From assembly GCA_016285885.1 (NCBI GenBank), contig JAEERP010000011.1, positions 1 to 64,000 of the forward strand: a stretch of 64,000 nt of DNA, given 5' to 3'. Origin of the DNA: Paludibacteraceae bacterium. GTDB lineage: Bacteria > Bacteroidota > Bacteroidia > Bacteroidales > Paludibacteraceae. The notes under the pieces were generated by a model. That model was given only the letters and a program-made list of their open reading frames with translations. It made no database searches and was not told the DNA's origin. The position numbers and the translations under genes were made by a program. Below, in pieces: positions 50,487 through 60,296 of the stretch; position 1 is the first letter of the stretch; the number at the start of each line of letters is the position of its first letter.

Positions 50487-53400
50487 TCACAATAAAACCT
50501 TCACGCCTTGTGCGCCAATCTTGATGATATAAGTTCTGCCCGCAGGCATGGTGAAGCGCACAATTCCAGAAGCGTTACCGCGCAAGGTACGTATCAATTC
50601 ACCTTTGACTCCGAGCACCTCAATCATATCCTCCGCTCCACGCACGCAGATGGCTCCGTTTTCCGTCCATACCTGGACACCACAAGAAGCGGTGTCCTCC
50701 TCGTTGGTGACTTCACCGCTGGAAGGAAGCAACCATCCTTCCGGAATGCTGCTGGCGCTCATCTTCTCGGCGAGAGCGTCAGGGCAGGTGAAGGTGCCGG
50801 ACGGAGCGACTCCATACATCCAATCCGTGGTCCCGTCCGCCCAATCAGTGAAGGCGACCTCAATCTCGGAGAGGTTTTCACAGCCATAGAACATCTCCTC
50901 GTAGCAGCCCTCAGTCAATTCTGGCGCAGGAAGCAGGGAAACCGACTGCAAAGCCGTACAGTTGCGGAACATCGCGAAATAGCAGTGCGGCTTCAGCACA
51001 GTGGAAGGCAGTTCAGGCGCCTGCGTCAGGCTTCCGCATCCGTCGAAAAGGTTGGCGAAGCAGTAGTCGTTCGGTATATCCGTCGTTTTCCCCGAATTGT
51101 CTATCAGGCTCATCACGCTACCGCTCGCAGCCAGCTTGCCCCTCATCTCGAAGCGTATACGGTCGGTATAGTTCGATAGTCCATCAGGGTTATATCCCTT
51201 GAGCATGACGCTATCCCCCGCCTTCGGCAAGAGAACCGGCACACCGTTTTCCATCACGTTCCACGTTTTGCCGCCATCGAGGGAATAGCGCAGGTCCGTA
51301 TCCTTTAGCGCTAGGCTTCTCAACTTGCCGGCATCCTCCCCTTTGACGTCTGTCGCCGTGATGGAGGAACTATCCTCCAACGCAGTGAATGTAAGATAGT
51401 TAGCGTCCACCATCTCCGGCTCGAAGAATTGCACCTCCCATCCCTCCGGGATCCTATCCTCTCCATATATCAAGTCCAATTCCTTCGGGCAAACGAATGT
51501 GCCGGTAGAGGCAACGCCGGCAACCCATTTGTTGTACAAGGCCTCATCCTCCCACTTTGGCCATTCGGTGAAGTGGACCTTGATGTAGGAAAGGCTCTCA
51601 CAGTCATTGAACATGAGTGTGAGGCTATAGTCTGGGAGCGTGGTGGCGAGCAGTTCAGGCGCCTGCGTCAGGCTAGTGCAGGAGTTGAACATGTTATGGC
51701 AGCTGAGCTCCGCAAAATCGGTAGCGGACATCACTGGCGCCTGTGTGAGGGTGGAGCAACGAGAGAACATGAACGCATAGCAGTATTCAGCCAGCTTAGT
51801 GGCCGGAAGATCCGGCGCCTGCGTCAGTTTCGGGCAATGATTGAACATCCCGTAGTAGCAATAATTAGCCAATGAGGTGGCAGGAAGTTCAGGCGCTTGC
51901 ATGAAAGAGATGCACCCCAAAAACATATTTTTATAGCAGGAAGACGCCAGCGTGGTGGCGGGCAGTACCGGTGCCTGCGTCAGTTTATCGCACGCAGAGA
52001 ACATAGATTCGTAGCAACTACCAGCCAATGCGGTGGCGGGCAGTTCAGGCGTCTGCGCCAGACTATCGCAATTATAGAACATACGGCTGTAGCAACCGAC
52101 AGCCAATGTGGTGGCAGGGAGTACCGGCGCCTGCGTCAAACTACTACAATCCTCAAACATTCCAGCGTAACAGCTGTTAGCCAACGTCGTGGCGGAGAGC
52201 TCAGGTGCCTGTGTCAGGTTCGCGCAGCCCTTGAACATTTCACTATAGCAACCAAGAGCCAGCGTGGTGGCAGGCAATTCAGGCGTTTGCGTCAGGCCGG
52301 TGCAACCATTAAACATTCCGTGGTAGCACTTGGTGTCCAACGCGGTGGCAGGAAGTGCCGGCGTCTGCGTCAGGCTAGTGCAACCCTTGAACATCTCATA
52401 GTAACAACTATTAGCCAACGTGGTGGCAGGGAGTTCAGGCGCTTGGGGCAGTCCACTACATCCCCTAAACATTCCATAGTAGCAATTCTTGGTCAGTGTG
52501 GTGGCGGGGAGCTCAGGTGCTTGCGTCAGTTTCGTGCAACCGTTAAACATAATCACATAACAGTTGTTGGTCAACGTCGTGGCGGGAAGTGCAGGCGCCT
52601 GCGTCAGACCAGCGCAGTTATTGAACAAGCCGTAGAAGCAACCCTCGTTCGGTATCGTATCACTGTTCGCAGTGTCACCAATCAAGCTCATCACGCTACC
52701 GCTCGCGGCGATGAGACCTCGCATCCCGAAGTAAGCGTAGCTATTGCTTCCTTGGGAGAATCCATCAGGGTTAATACCCTTTAGCATGGCCTTGTCTCCT
52801 TTCTTCTCCAGGACGACATATTCTCCGTGCGAGAGACCATACCATTTCCGTCCGCCATCCAAAGAGTATACAACATTAGGCATTTCCTCATTCGATTGGG
52901 TATTCTTATAGTTTATCGTGAAACTAGCCCCGTCCTTTTCGGCTGTGAAGGTGAGGTAGTCGCACAAGACAACTCTCACGCTGTCAGTGTCGGACTTGAC
53001 GACGTAGACTCCGTAGTCGGACATGAAGAAGCTGGTCGTGTCGGTGGTAGCCTGCGCGTTTTGCAACAGTTCCCCGTTGGCGTCATAGACCTCGACGAGT
53101 CCCTCGGCACCGATCACATGGATGGTACGGTCCTCCGTCCAAACGGAGAAAGAGACCGAATCGGGCACCTCTCCCTCACCGATATATCGCACCTCCCACC
53201 CCACAGGAATCTTGCCCTCTCCATATTTCACGGGCAATTCTCTCGGGCAGACGAATCTACCGGCAGGAGCGACACCGGCAACCCATTTGTTGTACAAGGC
53301 CTCATCCTCCCACTTTGGCCATTCGGTGAAGTGGACCTTGATGTAGGAAAGGCTCTCACAGTCATTGAACATGAGTGTGAGGCTATAGTCTGGTAGCGTG

Positions 53401-56400
53401 GTGGCGAGCAGTTCAGGCGCCTGCGTCAGGCTAGTGCAGGAGTTGAACATGTTATGGCAGCTGAGCTCCGCAAAATCGGTAGCGGACATCACTGGCGCCT
53501 GTGTGAGGGTGGAGCAACGAGAGAACATGAACGCATAGCAGTATTCAGCCAGCTTAGTGGCCGGAAGTGCCGGCGCCTGCGTCAGTTTCGGGCAATGATT
53601 GAACATCCCATAGTAGCAAGAATGTTCCATCGTGGTGGCAGGAAGTTCGGGCGCTTGCGTGAAAGAGAGGCAGCTCGAGAACATGTTTTTATAGCAGGAA
53701 GGCGCCAGCGTGGTGGCGGGCAGTACCGGTGCCTGCGTCAGTTTGCCGCACGCAGAGAACATGGCTTCGTAGCAACTACCAGCCAATGTGGTGGCGGGCA
53801 GTTCAGGAGCCTCCGCCAGACTATCGCAATTATAGAACATGCGGCTGTAGCAACCGTAAGCCAATGTAGTGGCGGGCAGTTCAGGAGCCTCCGCCAGACT
53901 ATCGCAATTATAGAACATGCGGCTGTAGCAACAGTAAGCCAATGTGGTGGCAGGCAGTACCGGCGCCTGCGTCAAGCTACTACAATCCTCAAACATTCCA
54001 GCGTAACAGATGTCAGCCAACGTCGTGGCGGAGAGTTCAGGTGCCTGTGTCAGGTTCGCACAACCCTTGAACATTTCATAGTAGCAACTGTTAGCCAGCG
54101 TGGTGGCGGGCAATTCAGGCGTTTGCGTCAGGCCGGTGCATCCACTAAACATTCCATAGTAGCAACCGGCAACCAGTGACGTGACCGCCAGCACGGGCGC
54201 TTGCATCAGGCTGGTACAACCGCTGAACATATTGCGGTAACAATAATCGGCCAATGTGGTAGCGGAGAGCTCAGGCGCTTGCGTCAAGCTGGTGCAGCCG
54301 CTGAAGATTCCGTCATAGCAATACTTGGCCAGCGTCGTGGCGGGCAGTTCAGGCGCTTGCGTCAGGCCGGTGCAACCGCTAAACATCTTCGCATAACAAC
54401 TATCCGCCAATGTGGTGGCAGGGAGTTCAGGCGCTTGCGTCAGACTGGTGCAATTCTGGAACAAGCCGTAGAAGCAACCAGCGGTTGGAACCACCATACT
54501 TGTAGCCGTACTGTCGACGAGGCTCATCACGCTACCGCTTGCGGAGTAGCGGCCCCGCAACTTAAAGTACACATAGGCATTGCTACTCTGTGAGAATCCA
54601 TCGGGATTATATCCCCTCAAGAGGACTTTGGTTCCTTTCTTTTCCAAAGAGATTTCATGTCCGACTGAGAGCGTATCCCATGTCCGTCCATTGTCCAACG
54701 AGTATTGGATAGTAGGGAAATCCATACTTGTCGGCCAGGTGTTGGGTTCCACGGAGAAACCCAATCCTACCCGCTCCGGGGTAAGGGTAAGGTAGTTGTA
54801 TAAACTAACCCGCACGCTGTCAGAGTCTGTCTTGACGACGTAGACTCCGTAGTCGGGCATTAAGAAGCTGGTTGTGTCTTCGAAGCTGGCCTGTGCGTTG
54901 TGCAACAGCTCTCCGTTGGCGTCATAGACCTCGACGAGACCATCGGCACCGACCACGCGGAGGGTAAGATCCTCACCCCAAGCGGAGAAGACCACCTCCT
55001 CCTTGATGAACTGCACATTCCATCCCTCCGGAATTCTATTGACGCCATATTGTACAGTCAAATCCTTCGGACAGATGAATGTGCCGGTAGGGGCTACGTT
55101 TTTGACCCAGGCATCTTCATCATCCGTATCGGAATACCATGTGACCCAATTCCAAAAGTTAACCTTGATGAAAGATAAATTACTACATCCATCAAACATG
55201 TGTCCGTAACAAGCCGTAACGAGTTTCGTGGCAGGCAATTCAGGCGCCTGCGTCAGACTCGTACAGCCACTGAACATGTATTTGTAGCACTCATGGACCA
55301 ACGTGGTGGCGGGCAGTGCGGGCGCCTGCGTCAGGCTGGTACAACTGCTGAACATACCATTGTAGCATCCCTCATTCAATTTGAGGGCAGGCAGTTCAGG
55401 CGCTTGCGTTAATCCCTTACAACGTTCGAACATACTGCAGTAGCAATAGTAGGCCATTGCGGTGGCGGGCAGTGCGGGCGCCTGTGTCAGGCTGGTGCAT
55501 CTCGCAAACATACGCTGGTAGCAATAATTGGATAGCGTGGTGGCGGGGAGTTCAGGGGCCTGCGATAGATTCACACAATCTGCGAACATGGAGACGTAGC
55601 AATTTTGAACCATTGTGGTGGCGGGGAGTTCAGGCGCTTGCGTCAGACTGGTGCAGCCCATAAACATGGACGAGTAACAGGAAATGGCCAGCGTGGTGGC
55701 GGGCAGTTCGGGTGCATTCGTCAAACCGACGCAATTGTAGAACATACCGGAGTAGCAACAGAGAGCCAATGCGATGGCAGGAAGTGCAGGCGCCTGCGTC
55801 AGGCTACTGCATCCATAAAACATATTTTGGTAGCAATAGTCAGTCAGCGAGGTGGCGGGGAGTACAGGAGCTTGTTTCAGGCTACTGCATCCTTGGAACA
55901 TATTCTGGTAACAATGGCGGGCCAGTGTGGTGGCAGGAAGCTCGGGGGCCTGCGTCAGCTTGTCGCAGCCAGCAAACAATCCGTAGAAGCACCATTGAGA
56001 TGGTATCGTATCCTTACGCCCCGTACTGTCTATCAGGCTCATCACGCTACCACTAGCGGCGATGGAATCGATGATGTCGAAGTGGATATATTGATCAGGA
56101 CTGGTGGCATTATTGTAGTGGTTATAGGAGACTCCATTCGGGTTGTTCCCTTGCAATAAGACCTTGTCTCCTTTTTTTGCCATCGTGATCGTGTCGCTGA
56201 AGAAGTATATGGACCATGTCTGTCCGTGATCCAAAGAGTATGTGATATTACATGGCGATGACGATTTACGTCTTATGGCGAAACGGCAGCTGTCCACTCC
56301 TGCCGTGAAGGTGAGATAATTGTATAGGCAAACTTCCACGGTATTCGTATCGTTCTTGACGAAATAAACGCCATAATCAGGCATCGTGAAGCTTGTCGTG

Positions 56401-58223
56401 TCGGAGGCGTTGGCCTGGGCGCTACGCAATCGTTCACCCTCAAGATTATATACCTCGACAAGGCCCTCGGCTCTGGTCACATGTATGGTGAGGTTATCCA
56501 TCCAAGCGATGCAACTCGTCGTATCGGGTTCCTCGACGTCGATATATTGCACCTCCCATCTCGGGGGTATTTTCGTGCCGTATTCATCGTATTGCTTAGG
56601 CAACGCTTTCGGGCAGATGAATGTACCTGTGGAGGCTACATCCTCGACCCAAGAACCTATGTCCCCATAATAATGTTCGGGGTCCCACGCCATCCATTTG
56701 GTGAAGTTGACCTTGATTTGCGAGATCTTATGGCATCTGTCAAACATATAGGCGTAACAGTTTTTGAGCAACGTCGTGGCAGGGAGTTCAGGTGCCTGCG
56801 TCAGACCTGTGCAACCATAGAACATACTCATGTAGCAAGCTTCGGCCAATTCCGTGGCGGGAAGTTCGGGTGCCTGCGTCAAACCGGAGCAATCGCGGAA
56901 CATATATGAATAGCATCTTGCGGTCAGCGTGGTGGCGGGGAGCACCGGTGCCTGCGTCAGATTGGTGCAGCCCATAAACATGGACGAGTAACAGGAATAG
57001 GCCAGCGTGGTGGCGGGCAGTTCGGGTGCATTCGTCAAACCGACGCAATTGTAGAACATACCGGAGTAGCAGCTAGGAGCCAATGCGATGGCAGGAAGTG
57101 CAGGCGCCTGTGTCAGACCAGTACAACCAGAAAACATTCTGCTATAGCATCCATCAGTCAGTTCCGTGACGGATAGCTCAGGAGCTTGCGTCAGGCCGGT
57201 ACAACCGTAAAACATTCCATTGTAGCACCCAATATCCAATGTGGTGGCAGGGAGTTCAGGAGTCTGCGTCAGGCCAGTGCAACCATAAAACATTTCCTTG
57301 TAGCAAGCATTGACCATTGTGGTGGCGGGCAGTTCAGGAGCCTGCTTCAGGCCAGTGCAACCGCTAAACATTCCGAAGTAGCATGCACTGTCCAATGTGG
57401 TGGCGGGCAGTTCGGGCGCCTGTTTCAGACTGCCGCAACCGTAAAACATCTCTTGGTAGCATCCATCTGCCAGCGTGGTGGCAGGAAGTTCAGGAGCCTG
57501 CGTCAAGCTTGTGCATCCATAAAACAAGCCCTTGTAGCATTCATTCATCAGCGTAGTGGCAGGAAGTTCAGGGGCTTGGGTTAGTTTGGAACAACCGTAA
57601 AACATTTTGCTGTAGCAGTTTTTTGCCAGCGAAGAGGAAGGAAGTTCGAATGCTTCCGTTAGGTTGGTACAACCATAAAACATGTTTTGGTAACACCCCT
57701 CTGCCAATGTCATGGCAGGCAATTCTGGAGCTCGTTTCAAATTGGTACAACCTTCAAACATGTTTTGGTAACATCCCTTTGTCAACGCAGTGGCTGGAAG
57801 ATCAGGGGCCTGTATCATACCTGCGCAATTGTAAAACAACCTATAAAAACAATATGCGTTGGGAATCGTATCGCTCTCACCCGTTCCATCGATAAGACTC
57901 ATCACACTTCCGCTAACGGAGATGGGGCTGTATATTTGGAAACACACGTAGTTGCTGCTACTCTGAGAGAGACCCTCTGGATTGTTTCCCCTCAATAAGG
58001 CTTTGTCACCTTTTTTTTTCAATAAGACTTCTCCTCCCAAAGAGGTCCATGTCTGCCCGTCATCTAAAGAATATTGAATATCAGGAATCGTCAATAAATT
58101 TCCACAAAAAGTGCGTGAAAAATCAGCATTGTCCGACTCTGCCGTAAAAGTGAGATAGTTGGCTGCGGACGCAACACAGCAGGTGACCAGCAACAAAAAT
58201 AATGTGGTAAAGGTCTTTTTCAT
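50487..58223 (-). CDS. giant surface protein with 26-residue CYxxMFxGC repeats
   Basis: From the ATG at 58223 (signal peptide MKKTFTTLFLLLVTCCVASA) the protein is about 2578 residues; 24 further upstream codons run through a T17 tract and are not expected to be coding. Five modules are seen. Each starts with a YLTFTA beta domain containing YSLDxGxTW and ASGSVMSLID, then an array of 26-residue units (CYxxMFxGCTSLTQAPELPA, TTLxxx), then ICPK...WEVQ and a short Ig-like domain with GLVEVYDANGELL and DYGVYVVK. I count 15, 11, 15, 14 and 3 units, 58 in all. The units resemble BspA/DUF285-like leucine-rich surface repeats. It is probably an adhesin. The minus-strand gene is monocistronic. Confidence 0.9.
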   Translation of the reverse strand: MKKTFTTLFLLLVTCCVASAANYLTFTAESDNADFSRTFCGNLLTIPDIQYSLDDGQTWTSLGGEVLLKKKGDKALLRGNNPEGLSQSSSNYVCFQIYSPISVSGSVMSLIDGTGESDTIPNAYCFYRLFYNCAGMIQAPDLPATALTKGCYQNMFEGCTNLKRAPELPAMTLAEGCYQNMFYGCTNLTEAFELPSSSLAKNCYSKMFYGCSKLTQAPELPATTLMNECYKGLFYGCTSLTQAPELPATTLADGCYQEMFYGCGSLKQAPELPATTLDSACYFGMFSGCTGLKQAPELPATTMVNACYKEMFYGCTGLTQTPELPATTLDIGCYNGMFYGCTGLTQAPELSVTELTDGCYSRMFSGCTGLTQAPALPAIALAPSCYSGMFYNCVGLTNAPELPATTLAYSCYSSMFMGCTNLTQAPVLPATTLTARCYSYMFRDCSGLTQAPELPATELAEACYMSMFYGCTGLTQAPELPATTLLKNCYAYMFDRCHKISQIKVNFTKWMAWDPEHYYGDIGSWVEDVASTGTFICPKALPKQYDEYGTKIPPRWEVQYIDVEEPDTTSCIAWMDNLTIHVTRAEGLVEVYNLEGERLRSAQANASDTTSFTMPDYGVYFVKNDTNTVEVCLYNYLTFTAGVDSCRFAIRRKSSSPCNITYSLDHGQTWSIYFFSDTITMAKKGDKVLLQGNNPNGVSYNHYNNATSPDQYIHFDIIDSIAASGSVMSLIDSTGRKDTIPSQWCFYGLFAGCDKLTQAPELPATTLARHCYQNMFQGCSSLKQAPVLPATSLTDYCYQNMFYGCSSLTQAPALPAIALALCCYSGMFYNCVGLTNAPELPATTLAISCYSSMFMGCTSLTQAPELPATTMVQNCYVSMFADCVNLSQAPELPATTLSNYCYQRMFARCTSLTQAPALPATAMAYYCYCSMFERCKGLTQAPELPALKLNEGCYNGMFSSCTSLTQAPALPATTLVHECYKYMFSGCTSLTQAPELPATKLVTACYGHMFDGCSNLSFIKVNFWNWVTWYSDTDDEDAWVKNVAPTGTFICPKDLTVQYGVNRIPEGWNVQFIKEEVVFSAWGEDLTLRVVGADGLVEVYDANGELLHNAQASFEDTTSFLMPDYGVYVVKTDSDSVRVSLYNYLTLTPERVGLGFSVEPNTWPTSMDFPTIQYSLDNGRTWDTLSVGHEISLEKKGTKVLLRGYNPDGFSQSSNAYVYFKLRGRYSASGSVMSLVDSTATSMVVPTAGCFYGLFQNCTSLTQAPELPATTLADSCYAKMFSGCTGLTQAPELPATTLAKYCYDGIFSGCTSLTQAPELSATTLADYCYRNMFSGCTSLMQAPVLAVTSLVAGCYYGMFSGCTGLTQTPELPATTLANSCYYEMFKGCANLTQAPELSATTLADICYAGMFEDCSSLTQAPVLPATTLAYCCYSRMFYNCDSLAEAPELPATTLAYGCYSRMFYNCDSLAEAPELPATTLAGSCYEAMFSACGKLTQAPVLPATTLAPSCYKNMFSSCLSFTQAPELPATTMEHSCYYGMFNHCPKLTQAPALPATKLAEYCYAFMFSRCSTLTQAPVMSATDFAELSCHNMFNSCTSLTQAPELLATTLPDYSLTLMFNDCESLSYIKVHFTEWPKWEDEALYNKWVAGVAPAGRFVCPRELPVKYGEGKIPVGWEVRYIGEGEVPDSVSFSVWTEDRTIHVIGAEGLVEVYDANGELLQNAQATTDTTSFFMSDYGVYVVKSDTDSVRVVLCDYLTFTAEKDGASFTINYKNTQSNEEMPNVVYSLDGGRKWYGLSHGEYVVLEKKGDKAMLKGINPDGFSQGSNSYAYFGMRGLIAASGSVMSLIGDTANSDTIPNEGCFYGLFNNCAGLTQAPALPATTLTNNCYVIMFNGCTKLTQAPELPATTLTKNCYYGMFRGCSGLPQAPELPATTLANSCYYEMFKGCTSLTQTPALPATALDTKCYHGMFNGCTGLTQTPELPATTLALGCYSEMFKGCANLTQAPELSATTLANSCYAGMFEDCSSLTQAPVLPATTLAVGCYSRMFYNCDSLAQTPELPATALAGSCYESMFSACDKLTQAPVLPATTLASSCYKNMFLGCISFMQAPELPATSLANYCYYGMFNHCPKLTQAPDLPATKLAEYCYAFMFSRCSTLTQAPVMSATDFAELSCHNMFNSCTSLTQAPELLATTLPDYSLTLMFNDCESLSYIKVHFTEWPKWEDEALYNKWVAGVASTGTFVCPKELDLIYGEDRIPEGWEVQFFEPEMVDANYLTFTALEDSSSITATDVKGEDAGKLRSLALKDTDLRYSLDGGKTWNVMENGVPVLLPKAGDSVMLKGYNPDGLSNYTDRIRFEMRGKLAASGSVMSLIDNSGKTTDIPNDYCFANLFDGCGSLTQAPELPSTVLKPHCYFAMFRNCTALQSVSLLPAPELTEGCYEEMFYGCENLSEIEVAFTDWADGTTDWMYGVAPSGTFTCPDALAEKMSASSIPEGWLLPSSGEVTNEEDTASCGVQVWTENGAICVRGAEDMIEVLGVKGELIRTLRGNASGIVRFTMPAGRTYIIKIGAQGVKVLL
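51519..51860 (-). repeat. duplicated block, copy A (end of module 4)
   Basis: This segment is nearly identical in DNA to 53277-53618, 1758 bases away, over about 340 bases, including synonymous positions (one visible difference is TCTGGGAGCG versus TCTGGTAGCG). It covers the last three to four repeats of modules 4 and 3 plus the following IKVHFTEWPKWEDEALYNKW region. Confidence 0.85.
53277..53618 (-). repeat. duplicated block, copy B (end of module 3)
   Basis: Partner of 51519-51860. Inside module 3 an adjacent pair of 78-base units around 53800-53955 is also almost identical, showing recent unit duplication. Confidence 0.85.
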
Positions 58224-58541
58224 ATGCTTTAGATTTGAGGGTGAGACATAATGCTTAGTTATACAAAAAAAAAAAAAAAAATTACACAAATTCAAAAAAA
58301 TATGTCCATAAAGTTTTCTTTCCCTTATATAATTTCTACTTTTACAAATAATTTGTCTTTTTGTCGGTTTAAGTTGTTCGGTTACATACCATTATGATGT
58401 GTAGGATATGATTCGATAGCGCAGAACCGGCAACGTCACCGAATGATGGCCCGACAAGTATAGCATTCATACTATGCTAAAAACGAAGAAATTGAATCAA
58501 AAAACAACCCTTATCCGATAAAACTATAACACTCACGGATT
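58224..58541. other. divergent intergenic region with T17 tract
   Basis: The 318 bases separate the giant repeat gene (minus) from the expansin-like gene (plus). They hold a homopolymer of 17 A at 58265-58281, a perfect palindrome ACAAATAATTTGT (58344-58356), and a hairpin TAGCAT/ATGCTA (58461-58466 with 58474-58479). No full consensus promoter was found in either direction. Confidence 0.6.
58265..58281 (-). repeat. T17 homopolymer upstream of the giant surface protein
   Basis: Seventeen T on the minus strand lie 42-58 bases upstream of the start codon. Tracts this long slip readily during replication. In the leader or promoter it could tune or switch expression. Confidence 0.9.
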
Positions 58542-59471
58542 ATGAAAATCACAAAAACCCTTACCCTCCTTGCGCTGTGCCTGCTCACCAGGCTCACCGC
58601 AAACGCATTCCCCATCCAGGCATGCGACACCACATGGTACACCGGCGAAGGCACACAGTACGGCGGCGTGGCCGGCAGCAACGGCGGAAACTGCGGCATA
58701 TACGTGGAGGAGGACGACATCTTCCACTGCGCGATGAACCACTCCCAATACGACAGTAGCTTCGCCTGCGGCGCCTGCGTGAGAGCCTTCGGTCCGCTCG
58801 GGGAGGTCACCGTGAAGGTGGTGGACCGCTGCCCGGAATGCAAACCGGGCGACATCGACTTCAGCACGGGCTCCTTCGTCAAAATAGGCACGATGGAAGC
58901 GGGAAGGATCCCCATCCGCTGGCAATTCATCCCCTGCGAGGAGGAGGAGGACATCAAAGTCAAGTTCGAAAAGGGCACCAGCCAATTCTACTTCAAGGCG
59001 ATATTCTACGATATCCGCTACAGAATCAGCCAGCTGGAGTACCAACGCAGCGACGGCGCCTTCGTGCCCATCCACCGCGAGATGTATAACTTCTACGTCG
59101 AGAACGCGGGCATAGACGAGGACAAGACGAAGATCGGCCCCTACGTCTTCCGCCTCATATCCTGCGAAGGGGACACCGTCACGACCGCCCCGATCGAATA
59201 CGAGGCTGGCGTGGAGATCAACACGGGCGTGCAGTTCCCCTTCCACAACTGCGGAGAGGAGAAACCTACGAGCATTGAGGTGACCATGAAGGAGGAACCC
59301 CTCCAGGACCTCCTACGCATAGAGGCCTACGACATCACAGGCAGGTACCTGCGCTCCTACAAGGATTGGGACGAGGCGATAGAAAGCCTCAAGGAGAGAA
59401 CCAGCCCGACAATCCTGAAGGAGATAGACCGTGCGGGACACGTACGCCACCATTTGCGGGCAAAACAATAA
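58542..59471 (+). CDS. expansin-like protein (DPBB plus CBM63-like)
   Basis: The 309-residue protein has a signal peptide (cleaved near ANA-FPI), a double-psi beta-barrel domain (about 25-125) and a beta-sandwich (about 130-245). The barrel has TWYTGEGTQYGGVAG, NGGNCGI, FACGACVRAFGP and VKVVDRCPECKPGDIDFSTG, the pattern of bacterial expansins (EXLX1 type), including the conserved aspartates; the second domain matches the expansin cellulose-binding partner. Expansins loosen polysaccharide networks without hydrolysis. The last 65 residues include IEAYDITGRYLRSY, reminiscent of a sorting-domain fragment. It stands alone. Confidence 0.85.
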   Translation: MKITKTLTLLALCLLTRLTANAFPIQACDTTWYTGEGTQYGGVAGSNGGNCGIYVEEDDIFHCAMNHSQYDSSFACGACVRAFGPLGEVTVKVVDRCPECKPGDIDFSTGSFVKIGTMEAGRIPIRWQFIPCEEEEDIKVKFEKGTSQFYFKAIFYDIRYRISQLEYQRSDGAFVPIHREMYNFYVENAGIDEDKTKIGPYVFRLISCEGDTVTTAPIEYEAGVEINTGVQFPFHNCGEEKPTSIEVTMKEEPLQDLLRIEAYDITGRYLRSYKDWDEAIESLKERTSPTILKEIDRAGHVRHHLRAKQ

Positions 59472-59500
59472 CTATTTACGATTTAGTTATTTACGATTTA
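59471..59500. repeat. two copies of the TATTTACGATTTA repeat
   Basis: Two head-to-tail copies of the unit seen five times at 1361-1449 lie right after the expansin-like gene. The rest of the gap to frr holds no gene. Confidence 0.75.
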
Positions 59501-59696
59501 CCACTGGGTTTTACTATTTAACGATGCACATTACGCCTTAGGGGCTTTCCCTTCATAGAAGTGTGCAAATAGGCATGAAAGACCCTGACAAATATAGTCC
59601 ACGAACAACGCCTTGGGTTTAAATGAATTTTCCGTGGGCAAAATACATTATTCGCAACGAAACAATACGGATTTCGTTTTTTTTCCTATTTTCGCG

Positions 59697-59704
59697 CAAT
59701 TAAT
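59697..59704 (+). promoter_or_regulatory. candidate -7 element for frr-rsgA-histidine kinase
   Basis: TATTTTCG (seven of eight) followed by CGCAAT, the same sequence as before hpt. It lies 32 bases before the frr start codon. Confidence 0.45.
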
Positions 59705-59735
59705 ATCACAAACGAAACACTAATTATAGATTATT

Positions 59736-60296
59736 ATGGCAGAAATAAAAGAATATCTGAAGGCAGCGGAGGAGAAGATGGAGCAGTCCCTACTCTTTTT
59801 GGACGACGCATTGGCGCGCATCAGGGCAGGAAAGGCGAACGTGCGCATCCTGGACGGTGTGCGCGTGGACTACTACGGTAGCGTGGTGCCTCTCTCCAAC
59901 GTGGCGACCATCACCACACCAGACGCCCACACCATCGCGATCCAACCTTGGGAGAAGAAGCTGATCCCTGAGATCGAGAAGGCCATCATGGCTTCCGAGG
60001 TGGGCATCACGCCTGAGAACAACGGAGAGATCATCCGCCTGGGCATCCCACCGTTGACGGAGGAGCGCCGCAAGACTTTGGTGAAGCAGACCCGCGCCGA
60101 GGGCGAGGACGCCAAGATCAGCATCCGCAACGCCAGAAGAGACGCCATCGACGGCCTGAAGAAGGAGATCAAGAACGGATTGGCTGAGGACGCCGAGAAG
60201 GACGCTGAGGCTGAAGTTCAGAAGATCCACGACAAGTTCATCAAGAAAGTCGAGGATATCCTCGCCGCCAAAGAGAAAGAGGTGATGACAGTATGA
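59736..60296 (+). CDS. frr: ribosome recycling factor
   Basis: The 186-residue protein has the three-helix-bundle/beta-alpha-beta pattern of [43 protein letters not shown] and [20 protein letters not shown]. With EF-G it splits post-termination ribosomes. Its stop overlaps the rsgA start by 4 bases (ATGA). Confidence 0.98.
   Translation: MAEIKEYLKAAEEKMEQSLLFLDDALARIRAGKANVRILDGVRVDYYGSVVPLSNVATITTPDAHTIAIQPWEKKLIPEIEKAIMASEVGITPENNGEIIRLGIPPLTEERRKTLVKQTRAEGEDAKISIRNARRDAIDGLKKEIKNGLAEDAEKDAEAEVQKIHDKFIKKVEDILAAKEKEVMTV

Noticed and set aside
51897..52784. A 295-codon open frame on the plus strand antisense to the giant repeat gene, with similar ones at 50508, 53454 and elsewhere
   Set aside because: The frames exist because the 78-base repeat has no stops in that antisense frame; the encoded GGGxFRRLRQ repeats mirror the real repeats. 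Signal peptide, modules and composition support only the minus-strand gene.
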